Source of the DNA: DASRLE01 sp963825315
Lineage (GTDB): Bacteria > Verrucomicrobiota > Verrucomicrobiia > Limisphaerales > Palsa-1400
Length of the DNA stretch: 64,000 nt
Reading direction: 5' to 3'
Assembly: GCA_963825315.1 (NCBI GenBank)
Contig: CAWGST010000001.1
Location: 1-64,000 of the forward strand
Below the pieces are notes generated by a model. It was not told the DNA's origin and did no database searches. It saw only the letters and a program-made list of their open reading frames with translations. Of this stretch, positions 56,357 to 64,000 are shown piece after piece (positions within the stretch are counted from its first letter, which is position 1; every line of letters starts with the position of its first letter). The position numbers and the translations under genes are program-made.

Positions 56357-56713
56357 ATGCCCGCGAAATTGAGCACTCATGTACTTGACACCGCGCGCGG
56401 CCTGCCGGCGCGGGAAATGCAGATCCAATTGTGGTCCTTGAGCGGCCCGCGGCCCCGCCTGCTCAAAACGGTCCGCACCAACGCCGACGGCCGCACCGAC
56501 GCCCCGCTGCTCGAGGCGGAGGAAATGCGCCCGGGCGAATACGAATTGGTGTTTTTTGTCGGGGATTATTTCGCCCCGCAGCCCGGCGCGGCGTCCGGGC
56601 TCCGGTTTCTGGACCGCGTGCCGGTGCGCTTTGGCATCGCGGACGCGACCGCATCGCATCATGTGCCCCTGCTGTGTTCGCCGTGGTCTTACAGCACGTA
56701 TCGCGGAAGTTGA
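56357..56713 (+). CDS. uraH: 5-Hydroxyisourate hydrolase (transthyretin-like)
   Basis: Second enzyme of urate breakdown, hydrolysing 5-hydroxyisourate to OHCU. 118 aa. N-terminal KLSTHVLDTARGLPA with the active His, internal TNADGRTDAPLL, GDYFAPQ, and the diagnostic C-terminal PLLCSPWSYSTYRGS (YRGS at 115-118). No signal peptide, so cytoplasmic. Between uraD (3 bases) and allantoinase (51 bases). Confidence 0.95.
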   Translation: MPAKLSTHVLDTARGLPAREMQIQLWSLSGPRPRLLKTVRTNADGRTDAPLLEAEEMRPGEYELVFFVGDYFAPQPGAASGLRFLDRVPVRFGIADATASHHVPLLCSPWSYSTYRGS

Positions 56714-56764
56714 AGACGACATGGATCATGCCGCACAGTTTGTCTTGTCGCCCGCACTCCGGCC

Positions 56765-58117
56765 ATGAACTCATTGGACCTGATCATCCGCGACGGGCTG
56801 GTTGTCACCGAAACGGCGGTGACGCGCGCGGATGTGGGCGTTGCCGGGGGCAAAATCGCGGCCATTGCGCCGCACATCGCCGGCGCGGCCCGGCAGACGA
56901 TTGACGCCGCCGGATGGCATGTTTTCCCGGGAGTGATTGATGCGCACGTTCATTTCAATGAGCCGGGGCGAAGCGATTGGGAAGGGATCGAAACAGGCTC
57001 GCGCGCCGTGGCTGCGGGCGGCGGAACGCTGTTCTTCGACATGCCCTTGAACGCTCATCCGCCCACCCTTGACGCCGAAAGTTTTCGGACGAAGCAGGCG
57101 GCGGCGGAGCAGAAGTCGCTCGTTGATTTCGCATTGTGGGGCGGACTGGTCCCGCAAAATCTGGACCAACTCGATGAACTGGCCCGGTGCGGGGTGATCG
57201 GTTTCAAGGCGTTCATGTGCAACAGCGGCATCGAGGATTTTGCCTGCGTCGGGGACGGCGTCTTGCGCGAAGGCATGAAACGCGCGGCAGCCCTTCATTT
57301 GCCCGTCGCCGTCCACGCCGAAAGCGAAAGCCTGACCTCGCGCCTCACCGCCGAAGCGACAGCCGCGAATCGCACGGGGATTCGCGATTATTTGGATTCA
57401 CGTCCCATTCAAGCCGAACTGGACGCCATCCGGCGTGCCATTGATCTGGCCGGCGAAACTGGCTGCGCCTTGCATGTGGTGCATGTCAGTTGCGCGGCGG
57501 GCGCGCGCTTGATCGCGGCCGCGCGGAAGGCCGGCGCTGATGTCACCTGCGAAACCTGTCCGCATTATCTCGCGCTGGCCGATGAAGACGTTGAGAAACT
57601 CGGCCCCGTGGCAAAATGCGCGCCCCCTTTGCGGCCCGCGCGGGAGCGGGAGGAATTATGGGGGGAATTACTGGCCGAAAATATTTTGACAGTCGGGTCG
57701 GATCATTCGCCGTCGCCGCCGGAAATGAAACAGGCGTCGAACTTCTTCAAGGTCTGGGGCGGAATCTCGGGCGCGCAGCACCTGATGCCCTTGCTGATCA
57801 CGCTTGGCCATTTCGAACGGCAGGCGGACCTGAGCCTGTTGCTGCAGTTCTGTTCGGCCAACGTGGCGCGCCGCTTCAAACTGCCCGCCGGCAAAGGCCG
57901 CATCGCCGCCGGCAGCGACGCGGACCTGGCGCTGGTCAACCTGGACAAAAGCTTCGACGTTCGAGCGGAAGATTTGCACTATCGCCACCGGCAAAGCCCG
58001 TATGTGGGCCGGCGCTTGCGCGGCTCGGTACGGCGGACACTGGTGCGCGGTCGGACTGTGTTCCAGGACGGCCAGTTCGTGGCAAAGCCGCAAGGCCGGC
58101 TGGTTTCCCCTATATGA
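56765..58117 (+). CDS. allB: Allantoinase
   Basis: Metal-dependent amidohydrolase opening allantoin to allantoate, 450 aa. Metal ligands: H61 and H63 in VIDAHVHFNEPGR, carbamylated K148 in VIGFKAFMCNSGIEDF, His in VAVHAESESL and LHVVHVSCAAGA, and Asp in TVGSDHSPSPPEMK. CETCPHYLAL is typical of the allantoinase/dihydropyrimidinase group; the surrounding urate genes settle the choice. Stop overlaps the next start as ATGA. Confidence 0.94.
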   Translation: MNSLDLIIRDGLVVTETAVTRADVGVAGGKIAAIAPHIAGAARQTIDAAGWHVFPGVIDAHVHFNEPGRSDWEGIETGSRAVAAGGGTLFFDMPLNAHPPTLDAESFRTKQAAAEQKSLVDFALWGGLVPQNLDQLDELARCGVIGFKAFMCNSGIEDFACVGDGVLREGMKRAAALHLPVAVHAESESLTSRLTAEATAANRTGIRDYLDSRPIQAELDAIRRAIDLAGETGCALHVVHVSCAAGARLIAAARKAGADVTCETCPHYLALADEDVEKLGPVAKCAPPLRPAREREELWGELLAENILTVGSDHSPSPPEMKQASNFFKVWGGISGAQHLMPLLITLGHFERQADLSLLLQFCSANVARRFKLPAGKGRIAAGSDADLALVNLDKSFDVRAEDLHYRHRQSPYVGRRLRGSVRRTLVRGRTVFQDGQFVAKPQGRLVSPI

Positions 58118-59628
58118 AACCAATGCTGACGACAATCGTTGTTGCTGTGATCTCAACGAGTGCTGCAAGGTGCAGCACGTTTGCTGACCAAGGCCCCTCC
58201 GCCGAGCGTCATCCACGCAAAGAAGACACTTACACCATCACTTCCGTCATCCAAGTCCTTCAGCCCGTCAACGCTGCCGACATGAACGATGATTTTCAGG
58301 ACGCGCATGTGCTGGCACAGGACAAGGACTCCTGCACGGTCGAGGTGACTTATTATCCGTTCTACCGACCGGCCATTGGCGAGAACCCCAATTGGCGCAA
58401 CGACGACGCTGAAATGACCCAGTACCTCAAACCAACATCAACCGAGAACTGGGACGAAACCATGCGGCGCGATCTCATTGCGGAACTCCATCGGGCGGGT
58501 ATTGACCCGGAGAGCTTGACCGACAGGCAACTCGTCGAACAAGTGTCGGCGTGGGCAATGAAACGAACCCATTCGACACAGGCCTTTTCCGTCTGGGACG
58601 TCTATTACGCGGATGGCAAGCCAGCAGTCTATCCACCATTGCGGGACGCGTTCGATCGGCAGAAACCTGATCAGACTTGGACAGATCAGCAAATGTTCGA
58701 TCAGGAGGCGCTTGGCCGGTCCATGTTCTACAATGAAGTGCATGGCTCCTGCACGTCATCTTCAATCTATCTGGCCACCATCTTCCGCTCATTGGGCATT
58801 CCAACCCGCATTATCTTCTGCATTCCCCCATTCGACCCGAACGACGATGCTCAAGCCCGGATGTTTTACGACAACATTCATCACCATCAGGCGCGAGAGA
58901 CCGTCCGGGCTGCGCTGGACGGCATGAACGGCTTTGATAATCATTTGTTCAACGAAGTTTATGTTGACCACCACTGGGTGCGGCTCAATTACAAAACCTT
59001 GGGACAGCCGATTCTGGATGCTCATTATTTTGGACTTTTAACCCACATTTACACCAGCTCCGACTTGAGCCAAGTACCGCTGGCGCAGACTTGGGGGATG
59101 CGTTACTCCAAATATCCGGATGTCCAGCCGAAACTTTCCTCTGTGAACCCGTATCGTCTGATCTCCGTGCATGACCATTTTGGCGTCAACGCGCATTTGG
59201 ACAACCCGCCGGTTCGACTGGCTGAACTGAGGACGGTTACGATCATCGGGTTGTACCATCCGGACTCACCGGAAGTGCCGAAATGGGCTGCGGACTATTT
59301 AAAAAGGGAGAACCATGGCGCCGACTTTCTTATTGCGTGCAAGGAGTGGCTGTCAGGAGTCAACAACCAAATGCGCGCTTTCCAGAAGCGTGCCGGGCAT
59401 GAGTTCCTGCTGACCTCGCCGCACCACCCGGATGTCAGGGCGCACCTGATTGATCTGCGCCAAAGCACTGGCGACGGCACATACCAAGCATACGGGGCGC
59501 AGGTCGCAAGGGAAGACAAGGCCAGGCTGGTTCAAGGGGTTGCCTACAGCATTCAACCGGTCAACATCAGCGACACCTATCAATGGGCGGTAGCGCCGGA
59601 CTTGACGCCGCTAAAGTTGAAAAACTGA
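58114..59628 (+). CDS. Transglutaminase-like superfamily protein, exported
   Basis: 504 aa from the ATG at 58114, which overlaps the allantoinase stop. A hydrophobic N-terminus (MLTTIVVAVISTSAARCSTF) looks like a signal peptide, possibly a lipoprotein signal. The centre has a transglutaminase core: catalytic C213 in VHGSCTSSSIYLATIFRSLG, then IPTRIIFCIPPFDP, and His in FDNHLFNEVYVDHHWVRLNY with further acidic residues. A C-terminal domain of about 180 aa is unrecognised. It could be a protease or a peptide-crosslinking enzyme. Coupling to allantoinase is odd, as no function in purine breakdown is known to me. Confidence 0.8.
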   Translation: MKPMLTTIVVAVISTSAARCSTFADQGPSAERHPRKEDTYTITSVIQVLQPVNAADMNDDFQDAHVLAQDKDSCTVEVTYYPFYRPAIGENPNWRNDDAEMTQYLKPTSTENWDETMRRDLIAELHRAGIDPESLTDRQLVEQVSAWAMKRTHSTQAFSVWDVYYADGKPAVYPPLRDAFDRQKPDQTWTDQQMFDQEALGRSMFYNEVHGSCTSSSIYLATIFRSLGIPTRIIFCIPPFDPNDDAQARMFYDNIHHHQARETVRAALDGMNGFDNHLFNEVYVDHHWVRLNYKTLGQPILDAHYFGLLTHIYTSSDLSQVPLAQTWGMRYSKYPDVQPKLSSVNPYRLISVHDHFGVNAHLDNPPVRLAELRTVTIIGLYHPDSPEVPKWAADYLKRENHGADFLIACKEWLSGVNNQMRAFQKRAGHEFLLTSPHHPDVRAHLIDLRQSTGDGTYQAYGAQVAREDKARLVQGVAYSIQPVNISDTYQWAVAPDLTPLKLKN

Positions 59629-59683
59629 CGCTCCATTTTAACCTTTGAACCAGGCCCTTCCGCCCTTATAAACACCCCGCATT

Positions 59684-62600
59684 ATGAGCCTCTCGCCCCG
59701 CGCGGCCAAAAAATTGCTCGTCGCCAATCGCAACGAAATCGCCATCCGCGTCTTTCGCGCGGCCACGGAATTGGGTTTGCGCACCGTGGCCATTTACGCC
59801 CGGGAAGACCGCCTCAGCATTCACCGCTTCAAGGCCGACGAAGCGTATCTCATCGGCGAGGACAAAGGCCCCGTTGGCGCTTACCTCGATATTCCTGGAA
59901 TCATCGCGCTGGCCAAAGAGAAGCAGATTGACCTCATCCATCCCGGTTACGGTTTTCTGGCCGAAAATGCCGGGTTTGCCCGCGCTTGCGCCGCGGCGGG
60001 CATCACCTTCGTCGGCCCCCGTCCTGAAATCATCGAGTGGATGGGCAACAAAGTCGCCGCCCGCGCGCTGGCCCGGAAAGTCGGCGTGCGCACTTTGGCC
60101 GGCACGGAAGAACCGGTGACGGACCGCGCCGCGGCCTTGAAGATCGCCCATGAAATCGGTTTCCCGCTGATCGTCAAAGCGGCCTTTGGCGGCGGCGGGC
60201 GCGGCATGAGGGTCGTTCATAGATCGGCCGATCTGGCCCATCTGCTGGACGAGGCGCAAAGCGAAGCCGGACGCGCCTTTGGCAATCCGGCCGTTTTTTT
60301 GGAGAAGTACATCCCGTGCGCCAAGCACATCGAAGTGCAGATTATGGGCGACCGTCACGGCAATGTGCTGCATCTGCATGAACGCGATTGCTCCGTGCAA
60401 CGCCGCCACCAGAAAGTCATTGAAATCGCCCCTTCCAACGCCCTGCCGGATGCCACAAGGGACGAATTGTGCCAGGCCGCCGTGCGCCTGGCGCGAGCGG
60501 TCCACTATGACAACGCGGGCACGGTCGAATTTCTTTATGATCTTGACAGGCGCCAATGGTATTTCATCGAGGTCAATCCGCGCATCCAGGTCGAACACAC
60601 CGTCACCGAAGTCATTACCGGCGTTGATTTGGTGCGCTCGCAAATTCTCGCCGCCCAGGGCTGCGCCCTGCACGGCCCGGAGATCAATTTGCCGCCGCAG
60701 GGGGAAATGCCGCGCATGGGCTGCGCCGTGCAGTGCCGCGTCACGACCGAAGACCCCGAAAATAAATTCACGCCCGACTACGGCAGAATTCTGACCTACC
60801 GCTCCACCGGCGGGCAGGGGGTGCGCCTGGACGGCGGCATGGGTTACGCCGGCGCGGTCATTACGCCCTTTTACGATTCGCTGCTGGTCAAAATCACCGC
60901 CTTTGGCCGGAATTTCGAGATGGCCCTGCAGCGCATGGACAGGGCCTTGCGCGAGTTCCGGATTCGCGGCGTCAAGACGAACATTCCATTTTTGGAAAAT
61001 GTCATCGCCAATCCCGTCTTCCGCTCGGGCCAGGCAACCACCACATTGATCGACAACACGCCCGATCTCTTCAAATTCAAGCCGCGGCGGGACCGGGCCA
61101 CCAAGCTGCTGGCCTTCCTGGGCGATGTCATTGTCAACGGCAATCCCCAGGCCAAAGGCCATGTGCTCAACGCCGCCCTGCCGCCGGTGGCCCCTCCGCC
61201 CCACGACCGCAAAGAACTTGCGCCGGACGGCACGCGCCAGTTGCTGCTCCAGTTAGGCCCGAAAAAGTTCGCCGAGTGGACTCTGCGCCAAAAGCGATTG
61301 CTCATCACCGACACGACCTTTCGCGACGCGCATCAATCGCTCCTGGCCACACGCGCGCGCTCCTATGACATGCTGGCCATCGCCCCGGCCGTGGCGCGGC
61401 GCGCGCCCCAATTGTTCAGCCTCGAAATGTGGGGCGGCGCCACCTTCGACACGGCGATGCGTTTCCTGCATGAGGACCCCTGGAACCGCCTGCGGCTCCT
61501 GCGCGGGAAGATTCCGAACATCTGTTTCCAGATGCTCTTTCGCGGCGCCAACGCCGTGGGTTATTCCAACTATCCGGACAACGTCGTCGCCGGTTTTGTC
61601 AAACAAGCCGCGGCGTCGGGCATTGATATTTTCCGCATTTTCGATTCGCTCAATTACACCCCGAATTTGAAGGCGGCCATCGCCGCGGTCCACCAAACCC
61701 ACGCCGTTTGTGAGGCGGCGATATGTTACACCGGGGATATTCTCGATCCGAAGCGGACAAAATACTCGCTCAAATACTACGTCAAGCTGGCCCGGGAATT
61801 GGAAAAAATGGGGGCGCATTTTCTGGCGGTCAAAGACATGGCCGGCCTGTGCCGGCCCTTTGCTGCTTACGCCCTGGTCAAGGCGCTCAAAGAGGAAATC
61901 GGGCTGCCCGTTCACTTTCACACCCACGACACCAGCGGCGTCAATTCCGCCTCCGTTTTGAAAGCCAGCGAGGCGCGGGTCGATGTGGTTGACCTCGCCA
62001 TTGCCTCGATGAGCGGTTCAACCAGCCAGCCCAATCTCAATTCGATCGTGGCCGCGCTCGCCCACACTCCGCGCGACCCGGGGCTGGATTTGGCCGCGCT
62101 CAACGAGTTTTCCGACTATTGGGAAAGTGTCTCCGCCTATTACGCGCCCTTCAATACCGCGCCGCGCGCCGGGACGGCGGATGTCTATCACCATGAAATG
62201 CCCGGCGGCCAATACACGAACTTGAAGGAACAGGCCGCCAGCATGGGCTTGGGCCAGCGCTGGCCGGAAATCTCCCGCACTTACACCGAAGTCAACCAGC
62301 TTTTCGGCGACATTGTCAAAGTCACTCCCAGCAGCAAGGTGGTGGGCGACATGGCGATGTTTCTCATTTCGCGCGGCATCAAGCCGGCCGATGTTTTGAA
62401 TCTCGAACCGGGCAGCGTCCCCTTCCCTGCTTCCGTCATTGACCTGTTGATGGGCCACCTCGGACAGCCGGCCGGCGGCTGGCCCAAACAACTGCAAAAA
62501 GTCGTCCTGGGAAACCGCAAGCCGATTCGCGGCCGGCCCGGCGCCGGTCTGAAACCGCTCAATCTGGAAAAGATCAGGGAGGAACTTTCCCACAAGCTCA

Positions 62601-63145
62601 AACACGAAGCCGCCCAGGACGACTTGTACAGTCACTTGATGTATCCGGAAGTTTTCGCCGAATTCGCCAAATTCTCCCGCGATTACAGCGATGTGGCCGT
62701 CCTGCCAACGCCGGCCTTTTTCTACGGCTTGAAACCAGGCGAAGAAATCTCCGTCGATATCGAGGAGGGAAAAACTCTCTTCATCAAATTCATTCACCTC
62801 GGCAATGTGGACAAAGACGGGCGGCGCGCTCTCGTCTTCGAACTCAACGGCATGACCCGCGAAGTGACCATCGTGGATCGCGCCGTCCAGCCCAAGGCCA
62901 GGGCACGCCCGAAAGCCGACCCGGCCGATCCATCGCAGGTCGGCGCTCCCATTCCCGGCTTGATCACGTCGCTGGCCGTGAGCGTCGGGAGCAGGGTTGG
63001 CAAAGGCGACAAATTGTTGACACTCGAAGCCATGAAAATGCAAAGCACCCTTTACGCTTCCGGCGATGGAACGGTGGCGGCCATTTTTGCCCAGGTGGGC
63101 GAGACGGTGGAAAGCAAGGACCTTTTGGTCCAGTTGCGAAAGTGA
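59684..63145 (+). CDS. pyc: Pyruvate carboxylase
   Basis: Biotin enzyme making oxaloacetate from pyruvate, bicarbonate and ATP. 1153 aa, full length. Order: biotin carboxylase (KLLVANRNEIAIRVFRAATE, KAAFGGGGRGMRVV, FIEVNPRIQVEHTVTE), carboxyltransferase (LLITDTTFRDAHQSLLATRA, FSLEMWGGATFDTAMRFLHE, metal site HFHTHDTSGVNSAS), then a biotinyl domain with LEAMKMQS, biotinylated K1118. A biotin enzyme here fits bioD at the other end of the window. A dedicated biotin ligase is not seen. Confidence 0.97.
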   Translation: MSLSPRAAKKLLVANRNEIAIRVFRAATELGLRTVAIYAREDRLSIHRFKADEAYLIGEDKGPVGAYLDIPGIIALAKEKQIDLIHPGYGFLAENAGFARACAAAGITFVGPRPEIIEWMGNKVAARALARKVGVRTLAGTEEPVTDRAAALKIAHEIGFPLIVKAAFGGGGRGMRVVHRSADLAHLLDEAQSEAGRAFGNPAVFLEKYIPCAKHIEVQIMGDRHGNVLHLHERDCSVQRRHQKVIEIAPSNALPDATRDELCQAAVRLARAVHYDNAGTVEFLYDLDRRQWYFIEVNPRIQVEHTVTEVITGVDLVRSQILAAQGCALHGPEINLPPQGEMPRMGCAVQCRVTTEDPENKFTPDYGRILTYRSTGGQGVRLDGGMGYAGAVITPFYDSLLVKITAFGRNFEMALQRMDRALREFRIRGVKTNIPFLENVIANPVFRSGQATTTLIDNTPDLFKFKPRRDRATKLLAFLGDVIVNGNPQAKGHVLNAALPPVAPPPHDRKELAPDGTRQLLLQLGPKKFAEWTLRQKRLLITDTTFRDAHQSLLATRARSYDMLAIAPAVARRAPQLFSLEMWGGATFDTAMRFLHEDPWNRLRLLRGKIPNICFQMLFRGANAVGYSNYPDNVVAGFVKQAAASGIDIFRIFDSLNYTPNLKAAIAAVHQTHAVCEAAICYTGDILDPKRTKYSLKYYVKLARELEKMGAHFLAVKDMAGLCRPFAAYALVKALKEEIGLPVHFHTHDTSGVNSASVLKASEARVDVVDLAIASMSGSTSQPNLNSIVAALAHTPRDPGLDLAALNEFSDYWESVSAYYAPFNTAPRAGTADVYHHEMPGGQYTNLKEQAASMGLGQRWPEISRTYTEVNQLFGDIVKVTPSSKVVGDMAMFLISRGIKPADVLNLEPGSVPFPASVIDLLMGHLGQPAGGWPKQLQKVVLGNRKPIRGRPGAGLKPLNLEKIREELSHKLKHEAAQDDLYSHLMYPEVFAEFAKFSRDYSDVAVLPTPAFFYGLKPGEEISVDIEEGKTLFIKFIHLGNVDKDGRRALVFELNGMTREVTIVDRAVQPKARARPKADPADPSQVGAPIPGLITSLAVSVGSRVGKGDKLLTLEAMKMQSTLYASGDGTVAAIFAQVGETVESKDLLVQLRK

Positions 63146-63187
63146 GGAACAGGCGCATGCCACTTTTTTGGGTGGCGGTTTCCGGCT

Positions 63188-63267
63188 CCTAATCTTAATC
63201 TCAATCCGAACTGCGCGAAGGAGATTAAGATTAAGATTAGGATTAGGATAAAGATTAAAATTAAGAT
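63188..63267. repeat. GATTAAGATTAG-type hexamer repeats with inverted arm before fabI
   Basis: Seven to eight degenerate hexamers (GATTAA, GATTAG, GATAAA) run from 63221 right up to the fabI start codon. The complement CCTAATCTTAATCTC at 63188-63202 can pair with them to form a hairpin. Similar hexamers occur at about 36826-36852 between leuS and cas9. They occupy the place of the ribosome-binding site. Confidence 0.85.
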
Positions 63268-64000
63268 ATGGCGATACTTGCTGGAAAGATTGGATTAGTC
63301 GTCGGCGTGGCCAACAAACGGTCCATCGCGTGGGCCATCGCCCAGGCCTGGCGCGACGCCGGCGCCACGCTCGCTTTTACCTACCAGGGCGAACGGCTCA
63401 AGGACAATGTCGCGGAACTGGCTGGCGCGTTTGGGGCCGATACGCTGGTTCTCCCCTGCGATGTCACCAAGGATGATGAGATCGCCCGCGTCTTCGCCGA
63501 AGTCGGCGGCAAATTTGGCCGGCTGCATTTGCTCCTTCACTCCGTGGCCTTCGCGCCGCGCGAAGCGCTGGAAGGCGATTTTTTGGGCACCACGCGCGAA
63601 GCCTTCCGCGTGGCCCACGATGTCAGCGCCTATTCGCTGGTCGCGCTGGCCCGCGGCGCGGCCCCGCTCATGACCGAAGGCGGGAGCATCGTGGCCATGA
63701 CCTATTATGGGTCGAGAAAAGTGGTGCCGCGTTACAACGTGATGGGCGTGGCCAAGGCGTCGCTCGAAGCCAGCGCCCGCTATCTGGCCTATGATTTGGG
63801 TCCGAAGAAAATCCGGGTCAACTGCATCAGCGCCGGCGCCGTCAACACAGTGGCGGCCCGCGGCATCGCCGGTTTTTCGGAGATGCTCAAACACTACGAA
63901 GCCCATGCCCCGCTCAAGCGGAATGTCCTACCCGATGAACTGGGCGCCGCGGGAACCTTTTTGGCCAGCGACGGCGCGGCGGCGATCACGGGCCAGGTCC
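63268..64000 (+). CDS. fabI: Enoyl-[acyl-carrier-protein] reductase (NADH), 3' end outside the window
   Basis: Last reductive step of fatty-acid elongation. The 244 residues seen start MAILAGKIGLVVGVANKRSI, the FabI cofactor pattern (not the classic TGxxxGxG), followed by HSVAFAPREALEGDFL, then Y156-x6-K163 in RYNVMGVAKASLEASARYLA, matching E. coli FabI numbering, and RVNCISAGAVNTVAARGI. The gene runs off the right edge shortly before its expected stop. The start ATG 63268 follows hexamer repeats directly. Confidence 0.96.
   Translation, partial: MAILAGKIGLVVGVANKRSIAWAIAQAWRDAGATLAFTYQGERLKDNVAELAGAFGADTLVLPCDVTKDDEIARVFAEVGGKFGRLHLLLHSVAFAPREALEGDFLGTTREAFRVAHDVSAYSLVALARGAAPLMTEGGSIVAMTYYGSRKVVPRYNVMGVAKASLEASARYLAYDLGPKKIRVNCISAGAVNTVAARGIAGFSEMLKHYEAHAPLKRNVLPDELGAAGTFLASDGAAAITGQV

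Noticed and set aside
59666..63163. 512- and 381-aa minus-strand frames
   Set aside because: Antisense shadows of pyruvate carboxylase.

Overview
The window is a chromosomal segment of a bacterium that is most likely a member of the Verrucomicrobiota, probably the Pedosphaera/Limisphaera side of the phylum. The start of the 16S rRNA has the GCGTGGATAAGACATGCAAG form I associate with that phylum. A Minf_1886-type gene, a family restricted to Verrucomicrobia and Planctomycetes, lies at 48.7 kb, and the huge secreted Ig/cyclophilin proteins fit the same group. The placement rests on motif recognition, not on a tree.

Layout. 0.08-5.4 kb: an rRNA operon on the minus strand (16S, tRNA-Ala, tRNA-Ile, 23S; any 5S lies outside), whose promoter sits in the 3' end of bioD. 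5.4-9.7 kb: bioD, then the conserved block SRP RNA-dnaX-ybaB-recR and a HAD phosphatase. 10.6-11.9 kb: gltX. 11.9-19.6 kb: an accessory/defence island with a RhuM-family gene, a small partner gene, an IS4-family element with perfect ends and an 11-bp target duplication but a frameshifted transposase, a probable toxin-antitoxin pair with an ADP-ribosyltransferase-like toxin, and a SIR2-HerA anti-phage operon carrying a third overlapping gene for a membrane-anchored sensor-like protein. 19.6-36.4 kb: secreted proteins (ThuA-like, a lipoprotein, two giant Ig/cyclophilin paralogues) with rdgB, msrA and leuS.

36.4-44.4 kb: a complete type II-C-like CRISPR system. Iteron-like repeats precede a promoter and an unusually long Cas9 (1353 aa), followed by Cas1, Cas2, a tracrRNA gene and a 25-repeat array. 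The cas genes read rightwards. The array and tracrRNA read leftwards, towards cas2: the repeat in that direction starts GTTTTGAC and ends in a -10 box (TATAAT), and the tracrRNA has its own promoter, an anti-repeat and a strong hairpin. The Cas9 C-terminal part appears to hold three tandem copies of an approximately 80-residue module. A 23-bp perfect inverted repeat abuts the outer end of the array.

44.8-48.3 kb: a polyamine operon on the minus strand (deoxyhypusine-synthase-like protein, PLP decarboxylase, agmatine deiminase). 48.5-53.5 kb: a small membrane protein, the Minf_1886-type protein, a double-domain M16 peptidase, and a LamG-type secreted protein gene split by a roughly 145-bp MITE whose precise excision restores the reading frame. 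53.5-64 kb: mpl; a urate-to-allantoate cluster (frameshifted uricase, uraD, uraH, allantoinase) coupled to a transglutaminase-like gene; pyruvate carboxylase; and the start of fabI, cut by the window end. Short GGCTAAA or GATTAAG-type tandem repeats stand directly before several genes.
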